The position numbers were made by a program, and so were the translations under genes. The notes below the pieces were generated by a model, which worked only from the letters and a program-made list of their open reading frames with translations, searched no databases and was not told the origin of the DNA. From Cryptomeria japonica (lineage: Eukaryota; Streptophyta; Pinopsida; Cupressales; Cupressaceae), in contig NC_081413.1 of the NCBI RefSeq assembly GCF_030272615.1, forward strand, positions 161,076,849-161,140,848: a DNA stretch of 64,000 nt. The letters run 5' to 3'. Shown here piece after piece: positions 10,912-21,490 of the stretch; the stretch's first letter is position 1, and every line of letters begins with the position of its first letter.

Positions 10912-12375
10912 GCCTGTTAATGGGCAAGCTTGAGTTAATCTAGTTCCAAATCAAGTGACGAAGGTGGAGTGGGAAAGACCAATGGAAAGTTAATTTGAAT
11001 TGAATTTTGACGAGGCCTCTAAAGACAACCCTTGTCCATCGGGAGCTGGATTTGTGGTGAGAGATTGGGAAGGAAGTATTGTTGCCTTTGGAGCATTGAA
11101 ACTTGCAGAGGGCACGAATAATGAGGCCGAAGCCTAGGCGACAGTTGAAGTCTTAAAATTGGGCAAAAGATTAGGCATGTCTAAAATATACCTAGAGGGA
11201 GATTCTCTAATTATTATTAATGCACTAAAGAAAGGGGAAATTTCAAATTAGCGCATGGAATTTAAATAATTTTATTATTGTGGGCAATCAAATATTATCA
11301 ACCTTCAACGACTTTGAAATCGTCCATGTGAGATGAGGTGGTAATGAGATTGCGGACAAATTGTCCAAGTGGGTTGTTAGTTTCAATGATAGTATGGACG
11401 GCGTGCGTTAAGATCTTCGCAATGTTGATCTTGAGATTTAATGAGGTGGACCACCACCATTTTGGAGGACAATTATGGAAATAAGCGGCATTGAATGGAT
11501 GTGACAGGGGTCGATGAATTATTTATGCCTGCAGTTGTTGCTTGGCGCTCATTGTGAAGGATGGGTGGCGAAGGTGATAGAATATGGAGGCTACATTTTC
11601 TTTGGTTACATCGTGCCAGCAATATGGCTTTCATGGGGAAGATTACTGAGAAGAGACTGAAGAGCCTTTTCAAATTTGATGAGGATGTTAATCTATAGAT
11701 TTTGGAGATTTTACTAGGGGATGAATTCATGGTGACGGAGCATCGTTATCGAACAAATGCCGACATTGTCTCAATGGTAGATGCATGGGGCCTAGAGGTG
11801 GGTAGGAAGGAAGAGGTGGAATGGATTTTAAAGGGGTGTGTTATGAATGACTGGTTATATGGACTTCAATCAGTGTTGGAGAGGGCCACTCTGGGGGTGG
11901 GTTTTTTGGTGATTGAGGAGAGCAAAGGAACGGGTGATGCCCCACAATAGTTCATGCCCTTTATTCGGTGGGCAAAAGGAATGAATTGAGATGAGCATCG
12001 GGCAGAGGCCTTCATTAGTTGGGATTCCTCGAAGCACTTCTTGCAAGAAAAAGAGAAAGAGCATGCACGAGGTAAACGAATGCTTGGGGAGGAGGCACCA
12101 ACAAGAAAATTTGATGTAAAGGACTTCTAGGTCAATGGACCCTTAAAATCTGTGAGGAAGAAATGAAAAAGACAATTAATTGTGCAAGGTTTTGTTTGCA
12201 TTTTGTATAATTTTATAGGTCTTTCTAAATTTTGTTTTAGAATATGTATATTGTGACATGGTCGAAGTATGTATGGGTTAAAGATGGTATAGTCTCGGAT
12301 GGTAGCTGTTTTAGTTTGTATTTGGGTGCTTATTGCTACTGTGAATATGGATGTAGGGTTACTGATGGTAGTTTT
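10912..12375 (+). pseudogene. LINE1: 5'-truncated L1-type element, RNase H and 3' region
   Basis: The recognisable part is the C-terminal RNase H of plant L1 elements: FDEASKDN (first Asp), GAGFVVRDWEG, GTNNEAEA (Glu), YLEGDSLII (second Asp), about 11005-11390. Frame breaks follow HVR. The next ~970 bp have no recognised domain and are probably the 3' end of the ORF plus UTR. The left edge is the 18-bp target duplication, so the copy lost its ORF1, endonuclease and RT at insertion. Copia2 inserted in its 3' UTR at 12376 with target duplication GTTTT (12371-12375). Confidence 0.85.
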
Positions 12376-13083
12376 TGTTAATGTTTATAACTTCAGTAGA
12401 TATCATTTTCTGTCATGGCTGTGAATTCCCCTATATTCGCTATGATTTTTCAGAATGTGTTTCAATTCCTTTTGTATCGTATCATATTCTTTTCACCTCT
12501 TTCATGAGCTCCGTCGATATGAGGATCTCGTGTGTCAACGTCTTGGTGTACCTTGTCGGTGCCGGAGGAGTTTCAAGTTGTTTTGTAACTGTCACCGAAA
12601 TCTTTGTGTCTCTTTGCTTTCCGTCTTCTGTCCTCTCGTGTTATATTGTTCTCATGCTCCTGTTCTTTCTTTTTGGAATGGGTATTGCAACAAGTTCTTC
12701 GAGGAGTGCAGCTATATTCTTAAGCAAGACAATTTTTTCATATGCTTTCAGTAATCTTTTAGTGGACGTTTTTTTAAGGGATGATGCCATCTTCAGCTGT
12801 CTTGTAGTTTTTCGATCTCTCAGTATTATTATTCTATGTTCGATTGATTTGTGATCTCATCTCATTGTAAAGAGGACATTTTCTGAATGTAAGGTAGAAG
12901 TCCTCATTTTCTAAGAGCTTCTTGTTAGACTTAAAAGCATTGTATCAAATTCATATTGATAATAAAGATTCAATTTTGGTGTGGCTAGGTTTTTCACCCT
13001 CAGGTGGAGGGTTTTCCTAGGATAAATCGTTGAATCTCTTGTTTTGTTTTCTGAATTTTTATCTTTTTGGTTCTAATTTAACA
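12376..13083 (+). repeat. Copia2 5' LTR
   Basis: It matches 19963-20678 along its length. U5 contains a hairpin (ACCCTC...GAGGGT, about 13006-13022) just before GTTTTCCTAGGA. A 157-codon open frame from an ATG at 12381 exists in both LTR copies; see the findings. Confidence 0.95.
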
Positions 13084-13095
13084 TGGTATTATAGC
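13084..13095 (+). other. Copia2 primer binding site, mutated
   Basis: TGGTATTATAGC directly follows the LTR end. It differs from the canonical TGGTATCAGAGC at two positions, both readable as C-to-T or G-to-A type decay. Confidence 0.85.
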
Positions 13096-13185
13096 GGGTC
13101 TAAAGAAAAGATCCAGAACCAGATTGCTTAGTTTTGAAATTTTCTTTGTTTGAAGCTCTAGTCTGTTTATTTCAAGTTTTCCATC

Positions 13186-16145
13186 ATGGTGAATGGACTC
13201 AAAGTTGAAGACGGATTGGATAGTGCAGCTAATTACACTTCATGGAAATTCAGGATTCTTATTGTGCTAGAAGAGAATGATCTTCTTAACTATGCAAAGT
13301 CTGTTGTAGATGAACCTTCAGATGATACCGAGAAAGCTCACTGGAGGAAGAATAATCTCATGGCTAGAAAGATTCTAATTGATTATGTTAAGGATCATCT
13401 AGTACCTATTATATCTAAATTGAATTCAGCCAAAGATATGTTCGAGTGCTTTCAAAGCTTGTATGAATTCAATAGTACTAGCAGAGCTCTAGCATTGAGA
13501 CATCAACTTTTTCATATTAAAATGGGGAGAGGTGAATCTGTTGTTTCCTTCTTTATGAAGATTATGGAATTGAAGGATCAGCTCAATGCTATTGGTGATT
13601 CTATTGAGGATAAATATCTAGTTATGCTGGCCATGAATGGTCTTCCTCACTCTTGGGAATCTTTCATTCAAGGTATTAGTGGAAGAAATGAATTACCTAA
13701 GTTTGATCGATTGAGGGCTGATTGCATTCAAGAGGAATGCAGATTGGAGGCAAGAGGAATTGGACATAAATCTCATCATGAAGAAGATCATGATCTTGCT
13801 GCCCATGCGTCTAAAAGAAAAGGAAGGAAAGAAAACTTCAAAAGGAACAGAGATAGAAATTTTGATTCAGCTCTTGAATCTAAGAAAAGAAAGGATCTCT
13901 CTAGAGTACAATGTTTCAGATGTGACAAATTTGGTCATTTTGGTAGAGAATGTCCTTCAAGACCCAAGCCTCAAGCTGCTGCAGCAAATGTTGAAAATGT
14001 TTCTCCTCATAGAAAGTCTAGTGAAAATTCAGAGGGGTTCTTATTTATTTCTGCTCTCTCCAGTAATATTCCTACTGACAATGATACATGGCTTATTGAT
14101 AGTGGAGCCTCCCGCCATATTACAGGTTATCGTGAGCACCTCTCTAATATGGAAGGTAAAGACTCTCACTTACAAGTTATCATTGGTGATGATGCTTCCT
14201 ATTCTGTGAAGGGTGTTGGTTCTACTTCTTTTTGTTTAGATTCAGGTATTCCTCTTCACTTGAGTGATGTACTGTTTGTTCCTGGAATTAAGAGGAATCT
14301 AATTTCCATTTCAGCAAGATAAAGGTTATAATGTTGCATTTGCTGATGGAAAAGTCCTTGCATGGAAGAAGAACTCAAGCTTTATTTCTGCTCGTGAGAT
14401 TGGTGTTCGCCACGAAAGCCTTTATAGACTTTCAGCTCATCCTATTAAAGTTTTTGCTCATGATTCTATAAGTTCAAGTGAATAGTAGCACAAAAGATTT
14501 GCTCATCTTAATTTCAGAACCTTGTCTTCCATGGAGAAGGTCGTAGTCGGCCTTCCTAAGCTGAATCAAGATCATGAGGGCATCTGCAAAGGATGTGCTC
14601 TAAGTAAGAACATTAAACATCCATTTCATGGTAGTGAAAGTAGAGCTAAAGATGTCCTAGAGCTGATTCATTCTGATTTGTGTAGACCTATGTTGGTTGC
14701 TTCATTAAGTGGTTTTTGGTATTATGTCATTTTCATTGATGATTTCTTTCGTAAGTCCTGGATTTATTTTCTTAAATCCAAAGAGTCTGATGAAGTGTTA
14801 TCCAGATTTAAAGAATTTAAAGCCCTTGTTGAAAATCTGTCTGATAAGAGGATCAAAGTTTTAAGATTTGACAATGGGGGTGAATATACTTCTGGTTTGT
14901 TTCAAAAAATTTGTCTTGAAGTTGGGATTAAGAGGGAGTTTTGTGTTCCATATAATCCTCAACAAAATGGAATTGTTGAAAGAAAGAATAGGTCTATTGT
15001 TGAGGCAACAAAGGCCATGATTCACGATCAAAATCTTCAAATATTTCTTTGGGCAGAAGCTTGCAGGACAGCTATTTATGTTCAGAATTGTAGTCTACAT
15101 CAAATTCTAGATAATATATCACCTGAAGAAGCTTTCTCAGGTTCTAAACCAGATATTAGTCATCTCAGGATTTTTGGATGTCCAATGTAAATTCATATTC
15201 CAAAAGACGAGAACTAAGTTAGAACCTTCAGGAAAGAAAGGTATTTTTGTTGGTTATAGAGAATCATCTAAAGCATACAGAATTTAAATTCCAGGTCAAA
15301 AGCAAATTGAAATCAGCAGAGATGTTTCTTTTGAAGAAGATGTAGCTTGCAAAAGGTCTAAAGAATCTATTATGGAAATTGATAGAGAAGATTTTGTGTC
15401 TTCTCAAGATTTGGATATGGCTGTCCCGGATTCCCCTTCAAAGATTCAAAGGGAGTCTATAGAGTTAGAAGATTCAATTAATCCTGTTGATCCAGTTGAA
15501 CTTATAGACACTACTGCTAGTCCAAGTAATGCTTCAGCTGATAAGAAGAGACCTTTGTGGGCTAGACATGCTATGCAAGAGGCTGAAAAATATGCAACCC
15601 CACGTGGCACTCTCAAGGAAAGTAAAAGACCTCATAAGTTTGCAAGATACGTTGATTTGATGAGTCATATTATAGCATATGAACCTTCAAGTTTTGAGGA
15701 GGCTTCAAAACAGCAAGTATGGAAGGATGTCATGATGGAGGAATACCAATCCATAATCAAAAATGATGTGTGGGACATAGTTACTAGGCCCAAAGGTAAA
15801 TCTATTGTTTCTTCTAAGTGGCTGTTCAAAATTAAACATGCTGCTGATAGAAGTGTTGAAAAATATAAAGCTAGATTTGTAGCTAGAGGTTTTTCTCAAA
15901 AGGAAGGTATAGACTATGAGGAGACCTTTGCTCTTGTAGCTCGGTACACCTCTATCAGAACTATTATTGCTATTGCAGCTATTAAAGGGTGGAAATTGCA
16001 TCAGATGGATGTAAAGATAACATTCTTGAATAGTGTAATTGAAAAAGAAGTTTTTATTGAGCAGTCAGATGCATTTGTGATCCATGAGAAAGAATCACAT
16101 GTATGCAGATTGTAAAAGGCCTTGTATGGTCTTAAGCAAGCTCCA
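13186..16145 (+). pseudogene. Copia2 gag-pol, N-terminal part
   Basis: Gag and protease stay open for 378 codons from MVNGLKVEDGLDS (13186-14322). Gag has a CCHC knuckle CFRCDKFGHFGREC (13912-13953) and protease has LIDSGAS (Asp codon 14098). A frameshift follows near 14315. Integrase (about 14490-15190) keeps both catalytic Asp (IHSDLC and RFDNGGEY) and the Glu (NGIVERKNR), unlike Copia1. There is a break near 15187. The RT N-terminal half (about 15660-16145) has WKLHQMDVK; a stop at 16113 interrupts CRL-KALYGLKQAP, and the 2.3-kb solo LTR then splits RT. Confidence 0.93.
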
Positions 16146-18484
16146 TGTAATGTCCCCATTTTCAGCACTACGCTTTCCAATGACTGTTAGCCTATCCTTG
16201 GATGCCCGTAGGCCAGTCAAATGCAGAATTAGGGTTTCCAACTTTCGTGGAGGTCTGTGTGAGCTGTTTGATGATTGACTAGTCGGAATTCTACAATTCA
16301 GGCTGTGGATTCCTTCTGGGTTTTCCGAGAGCTTCGCAAGGGTATGACATGCATTTGGTTCCAAGAAGTTTTCAGAACTTACTATTTTTAGTAAGTTGGT
16401 GACAGTCGTCAAGGTTTCTGGGTTTTCGGAGATCATGCTCAGGGTTTGAAGAGCAATCTTTTTGGAGTTGCTTTCAGAACTTACTATTTTTAGTAAGTGT
16501 CATTTCAGGCAGTGCTATTTTTAGTAGTTCAGTGCAAAGCTCCAACCCAATTCACCTTGACAGTTTTCAGCACTTCAGTTTCCGACTCATTTGGTTCTGA
16601 TCAATCTTTGATTTTAAGATGATTTATTTAAATATTAATACTCCATTCTAAGGTTAATATTTAAATTATTTGATGGTCGACTTAGGAAAGGGGAAAGCAT
16701 ATGTTATTCAGAGGATTTTATTAATTCTCCTAAGTCAGGCGCCAAGGTTGGACGATTTATTTCAAGGAGATTGCTTAAGTTATATTGATATCTAAGTCAT
16801 TTCCTTAATTATATGTGGGCGATTTTTGGTTGAGGAAAATATTCTATAAGTGAATTATTGATAAGGCAAGATGGACGCCTTAGGAGGAAAAATAAGACAA
16901 TTTTATGATATAATTCACTTTATTCTTTAAAACGCCATAATACACTTTATCAATGTATTTTTTATAAAGTGTATTTGCCACCAAGTAATGGGCGATTTTG
17001 GAGAAATGAAATGAAATGCAAATTAAGGAAATTGGAATGTGGTTGTTTAATCCCATATTGGAGGGAAAAGAAGCTCACCTTGAGAAAAAAGTTATAAATA
17101 AGAACCTTGGGCTCTCATTTTGGTATCCATTATTGTTACGATAACAAAGTGTTGTCGAAGTGCTGTCAGACTCTGACTTCGAGGGATGCATACCTCCTTG
17201 TTCCTCAGTTTCGTGCTTGAGAGATAGCGCCTAGCTGAACCTATGACTATTTCTCATCCAGAGGAGCAGATTGAGCTCAACAAAGATGAAGATTTGTGGT
17301 GTTTTGATTTCTGGAGTGTTGTTAGTGAGTTTTCAGATTGCTGATTTAGTGTGGCTGGAGTGTATTTTCGCTCGTAGCTCCCTGTGAGTGTGTTTGTTCA
17401 TTTTGGGTATTTGCTTATTCATCTTCTCTTCCTTGGGCGATTCTTCCTCTAAGTTTGCATTAGTTTTCGTGGTGTATTGAATTTTATTTTGCAAAATCGA
17501 ACTTATGCTTTGGTACGCCCTATGCTGGAGGTGCTTTAGGTTGTGTGTCTTGGGTTTGGGGCATTGTTAGTTGTTGTTTATATATTATATCCTTATCGCC
17601 TTCTTTGCATCTTTCATTTGCATCTAGTTTGGGGGTTTTTCGTTGAGTATAGAGAAAGATATGAGTGATTTGGTGGGTTTTTAGCTTGCTGGTCTGCGAC
17701 TTTCCCTGTGTGGATGGTTTTTTCAGAATTCTAAGTTGTTAGTTTGGAGTGTATTTTGGGTGAGTGTGATTGGTTGGGTTGTTAGAGTTGTTTGGAGTGT
17801 TCGATGCAATTGTAAGTCCTTAATCAGCACTTGGTTTCCACTTCTCTATTCAATGTAATGTTGGTTAGTAGTACTAACAGCAATTTCTTGGTTTTTAACT
17901 GTCCCACTATCTAAGTGGAAGAGGTTGGCTTGGCCACCTGCTTAGATTAGCATCATTACTTAAATTATAAATTTTGTGATGAACATTGTAGTGCTGATTA
18001 GTAGTACTATCAGCTCTTTATTATTGTAATTGCTCATCTTGTTCCCACTACATAAGTGGAAGAGGCTAGCTTGCCGCCTATATTTTGGATATTGTAATAC
18101 TGTCCTCCCGTTGCATAAGCGGTAGAGTTGATTCGAATTTCATTTCTAGTCCTCCTGCTCAACAAGTGGTTGAGTGATTGCATTCTTCAATTCTTTAGCT
18201 TGTCCTTAGCGGGTTTACCGCCAAATGATTGCATTGTTTTCATTATCCCGTTGTATAAGCGGAAGGGGCTAGCTTGCCGCCAGAAGATTGTAATCATTTT
18301 CAGTTATTGGCATCTAACGATCCCCTCAACACTGTATGCTCTCACCCTCCCAAATTGGGCTCTCGGTGATCAAAAAGTGGAGGGTTACTTTCAGCAACAT
18401 TTGGTTTTCATTTCCTAACCATAACAAGTGTTGTGTTGAATGTAACTTTGTGACAAAATCAAAAAAAATTATGGGGATATTACA
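16146..18484 (+). mobile_element. Solo LTR, 2.34 kb, inside Copia2 RT
   Basis: It begins TGTAATGTCCCC and ends GGGGATATTACA, an imperfect 12-bp terminal inverted repeat. The flanks CTCCA and TTCCA are a 5-bp target duplication with one transition. Removing it restores RT across KQAP-RAWYERI. TATA-like TTATAAATA lies near 17092. U3 holds two copies of the perfect hairpin ACTTACTATTTTTAGTAAGT (16377-16396, 16479-16498) and a diverged third. Past the TATA box (17880-18290) are about five copies of a CCACT-N5-AGTGG or CCGTTG-N-AAGCGG stem followed in most by GGAAGAGGCTAGCTTGCCGCC-like text. No coding capacity was seen. Confidence 0.85.
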
Positions 18485-19582
18485 TTCCACGTGCTTGGTA
18501 TGAAAGAATTGATCAGTATTTGTTGAGCTTGGGTTTTCTTAAAAATGATGCAAATCCAAATATCTACTTCAAGGTAATTGATGATAAAGCCTTAATTTAG
18601 TTCTATATGTTGATGATTTATTTCTTACTGGAGAGGATGATCTCATTGCTAGATGTAAGAAAGAGTTAGCTTCTAAATTCGAGATGAAAGATCTTGGTTT
18701 GATGCATAATTTCTTGGTTCAGAAGTGTGGCAAAGACCAAATGAAGTCATATTGAGTCAAGGGAAATATGCCATTGATCTTTTGAAAAGATTTGGTATGT
18801 TAGATTTCAAGTCTATGGCAGCTCCCATGGAAGCAAATCTGAAAAAGTTACATGAGGTTGCAGCTTGTTCAGACTTGGTTGATCCCACGATGTATAGACA
18901 ATTGATTGGATCTTTGATGTATTTAGTTAATACTAGGCCTGATATATGTTATGTTGTTAACACTCTCAGTCAGTTTATGAGTGAACCTAGACAGATTCAT
19001 TTTGTTGCAGCTAAACATATATTGAGATATGTGCATGGTACATTGGGATGTGGTCTAAAACATACTTCTTGTGGAGGTCTGAAATTGCAAGGTTTTTTTG
19101 ATTCAGACTGAGCAAGATGTGTATCTGACAGGAAGAGCACTTCCAGTTGTTGTTTTAGCTTAGGTTCAACTATGATTTCCTGCTGCAGCAGGAAGCAATC
19201 ATGTGTGGCCCAAAGTACAACAGAAGTTGAATATGTTGCAGCTGCTATAGCAGCTAGAGAAGCAATGTGGCTTTGCAAATTGCTTGCAGGATTGTTTGGA
19301 CAGCCTTTGGAACCTACAGTGATTCATCGTGATAACCAAAGTTGTGTGAAGCTTTCGGTTAATCCTGTTTTTCATGATAGAACCAAGCATGTGGAAATAA
19401 AATTTCATTACTTGAGAGATATGGTTCAAAGGAAAGCAATGGAGCTCAAGTACATTTGCACTGCAGAGCAAACAGTGGATATTCTCACCAAGCCACTTCC
19501 TAGAGTGAAGTTTTGTTATTTCCGAGACAAGCTTGGCATTGTGGAGAACGATGCTCTTGCTAAGAGGGAATCTCAGCTGTAA
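18485..19582 (+). pseudogene. Copia2 gag-pol, C-terminal RT and RNase H
   Basis: It resumes at RAWYERIDQYL. The YVDD box is split by a one-base deletion near 18598, and a second shift lies near 18715. Then comes the RT thumb ([31 protein letters not shown]) and RNase H. In RNase H, DSD is followed by a TGA where Trp is normal (19109-19111), then CCFSLG, TTEVEYVAAA, HRDNQSC and HVEIKFHYLRD. The terminal frame ends with a normal stop at 19582. Integrated Copia2 would need several repairs to be coding-competent. Confidence 0.92.
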
Positions 19583-19962
19583 TGAATCTTTTCATGTTGT
19601 TAATGAGTTCTTCTCTATGAAGGAGAAGTTCGAGGTGCAATCCCTTGTAATGCATTTTTCTCTGTGACAGAGAAATTTAAGGTGAAAGCCCTTGAGCCTC
19701 TTTTCACTAATGGTAGTAGCCATGGTGAATGTCATGTTGAGAGACTCCATGACAACATCACGTTGAGTGACTCCATGATGAGAGCTTGTGCTATTTCACT
19801 CATGGGAGTAGCCATGGTGAACATCATGTTGAGTGAATCCATGATGCCTATCACGTTGAGAGAATCCGTGATTAATTTTTGTTGCTTTCATATTGTCTTT
19901 GTCATGTTGAGAGACTCCATGACTTGTAATCAATTAATGATATCTCCTTTGTTAAGAGGGAG
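19583..19962 (+). repeat. Hairpin array between Copia2 pol and 3' LTR, plus polypurine tract
   Basis: There are seven short hairpins. Two lie at 19610-19628 (CTTCTC/GAGAAG) and 19657-19675 (TTTCTCTGT/ACAGAGAAA, perfect 9-bp arms). Five related units lie at 19731-19753, 19756-19780, 19822-19846, 19850-19872 and 19901-19923, with an 11-nt loop TTGAG[A/T]GA[C/A]TC. Arms are GTCATG/CATGAC, CATCACG/CATGATG (one mismatch), CATCATG/CATGATG, ATCACG/CGTGAT and GTCATG/CATGAC. The arms vary but stay complementary. The polypurine tract is about AAGAGGGAG at 19954-19962, directly before the 3' LTR. Confidence 0.88.
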
Positions 19963-20678
19963 TGTTAATGTTTATAACTTCAGTAGATATCATTTTCTGT
20001 TGTGGCTGTGAATTCCCCTATATTCGCTATGATTTTTCAGAATGTGTTTCAGTTCCTTTTGTATCGTATCATATTCTTTTCGTCTCTTTCATGAGCTCCG
20101 TCAGTATGAGGATCTCGTGTGTCGACGTCTTGGTGTACCTTGTCGGTGCCGGAGGAGTTTCAAGCTGTTTTGTAACTATCATCGAAATCTTTGTGTCTCT
20201 TTGCTTTCCGTCTTCTGTCCTCTCGTGTTATATTGTTCTCGTGCTCGTGTTCTTTCTTTTTGGAATGGGTATTGCAACAAGTTCTTCGAGGAGTGCAGCT
20301 ATATTCTTAAGCAAGACAATTTTATCATATGCTTTCAGTAATCTTTTGGTGGACCTTTTTTTAAGGGATGATGCCATCTTCAGCTGTCTTGTAGTTTTTC
20401 GATCTTTCAGTATTATTATTCTATGTTCGATTGATTTGTGATCTCATCTCATCGTAAAGAGGACATTTTCTGAATGTAAGGTAGAAGTCCTCATTTTCTA
20501 AGAGCTTCTTGTTAGACTTAAAAGCATTGTATTAGATTCATATTGATAATAAAGATTCAAAGATTCAATTTTGGTGTGGCTGGGTAATTCACCCTCAGGT
20601 GGAGGGTTTTCCCAGGATAAATCGTTAAGTCTCTTGTTTTGTTTTCTGAATTTTTATCTTTCTGGTTCTAATTTAACA
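19963..20678 (+). repeat. Copia2 3' LTR
   Basis: It begins TGTTAATG after the polypurine tract and ends TTTAACA, followed by target duplication GTTTT (20679-20683). It is 8 bp longer than the 5' LTR, mainly because AAAGATTCA is duplicated near 20555. Confidence 0.95.
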
Positions 20679-20825
20679 GTTTTAGGGTTTGGGCTTTATG
20701 TGCCCTTGTTCTGGGTTATATGGTTTTTTGAGCTCAAAACTATGAATCGGAAGGTGGCTGAAAGTTGTATCAAACTTTGTAAAATGTTTTGATAATTAAT
20801 AAAATATCTTATTACTGACCAAAAA
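20679..20825 (+). mobile_element. LINE1 3' UTR end and A-rich tail
   Basis: It continues LINE1 after the Copia2 target duplication (GTTTT at 20679-20683). It ends with AATAAAATATCTTATTACTG and ACCAAAAA, an A-rich tail abutting the right copy of the 18-bp target duplication (20826-20843). Confidence 0.8.
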
Positions 20826-21490
20826 AATACTCAATTATCTTTGTAACAATAGCCTAAGTTGGATAATGATTTTGAAAGTATGTATAATATGCTTGATGCT
20901 AATATTATAGGTAGCCTAATATATGCAATAGTTTGTACCAAACCAAATATTCCCCAAGCAATTGGAGTTCTTAGCATGTTTATGTCTAACCATAGTAGAG
21001 GGCATTTAAAATTATGTGAAAAAGGCGTTCAAATATTTGACTCGGACTTTGAATTATTGTATTTGTTATCATTGAACTCATATGAGTAAGATGTTGGGTA
21101 TACAAGGTTTTATTCTTGCAAATTAGGCTATAGATTCAGACAACAAGAGGTCAACCAATGGCTATGTATTACTCTATTTGGGGGCACAATTCACTGAATG
21201 AGTAAGAGGAAATTCATGGTTGCGATGTCCAATACAAAAGTAGAGCACATAGTGGCTACACATGTTTGCAAGGAGGTAGAGTAGTTACAAAGATTGTGTT
21301 AAGGTATCGGTTTTGAGTGTACAAAGGGGAAGATTGGATGTAACAAATAAAATGTTATCTGTTCCACAAAGAATCCAATGTACCATGCTCATATTAAGCA
21401 TAGATGTTTAACACCACTTTGTTTGCAAGATGGTTGAGGATGGTAAAATCATGATACAAGTTGCTATGTGCAAAACATTTTGCACAACTA
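20826..21490 (+). pseudogene. Old copia fragment, piece 3 (RT end and RNase H)
   Basis: After the 18-bp duplication the copia frame resumes: ANIIGSLIYAIVCTKPNIPQAIGVLSMFM is the conserved RT-to-RNase H junction. It is followed by degraded RNase H blocks (SKRKFMVAMSNTKVEHIVATHVCKEVE, then a KHR...FVCKMVEDGKIM-like end near 21400-21490). Many frame changes. Together with 9765-9976 and 10376-10911 it is one ancient element. Confidence 0.75.

Larger units (their letters stand above)
12376..20678 (+). mobile_element. Copia2, complete LTR retrotransposon interrupted by a solo LTR
   Basis: Two LTRs (708 and 716 bp) begin TGTTAATG and end TTTAACA. The 5-bp target duplication GTTTT is at 12371-12375 and 20679-20683. 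Internal order is primer site, Gag, protease, integrase, RT, RNase H, hairpin array, polypurine tract. By eye the LTRs differ at about 28 places plus a 9-bp indel, close to 96% identity and mostly transitions. It sits in the 3' UTR of LINE1 and carries a 2.3-kb solo LTR in RT. Confidence 0.95.

Noticed and set aside
11702-11950. 82-codon frame after the LINE1 RNase H
   Set aside because: It could be the degraded end of ORF2, but no motif supports a separate gene, so it is left as part of LINE1.
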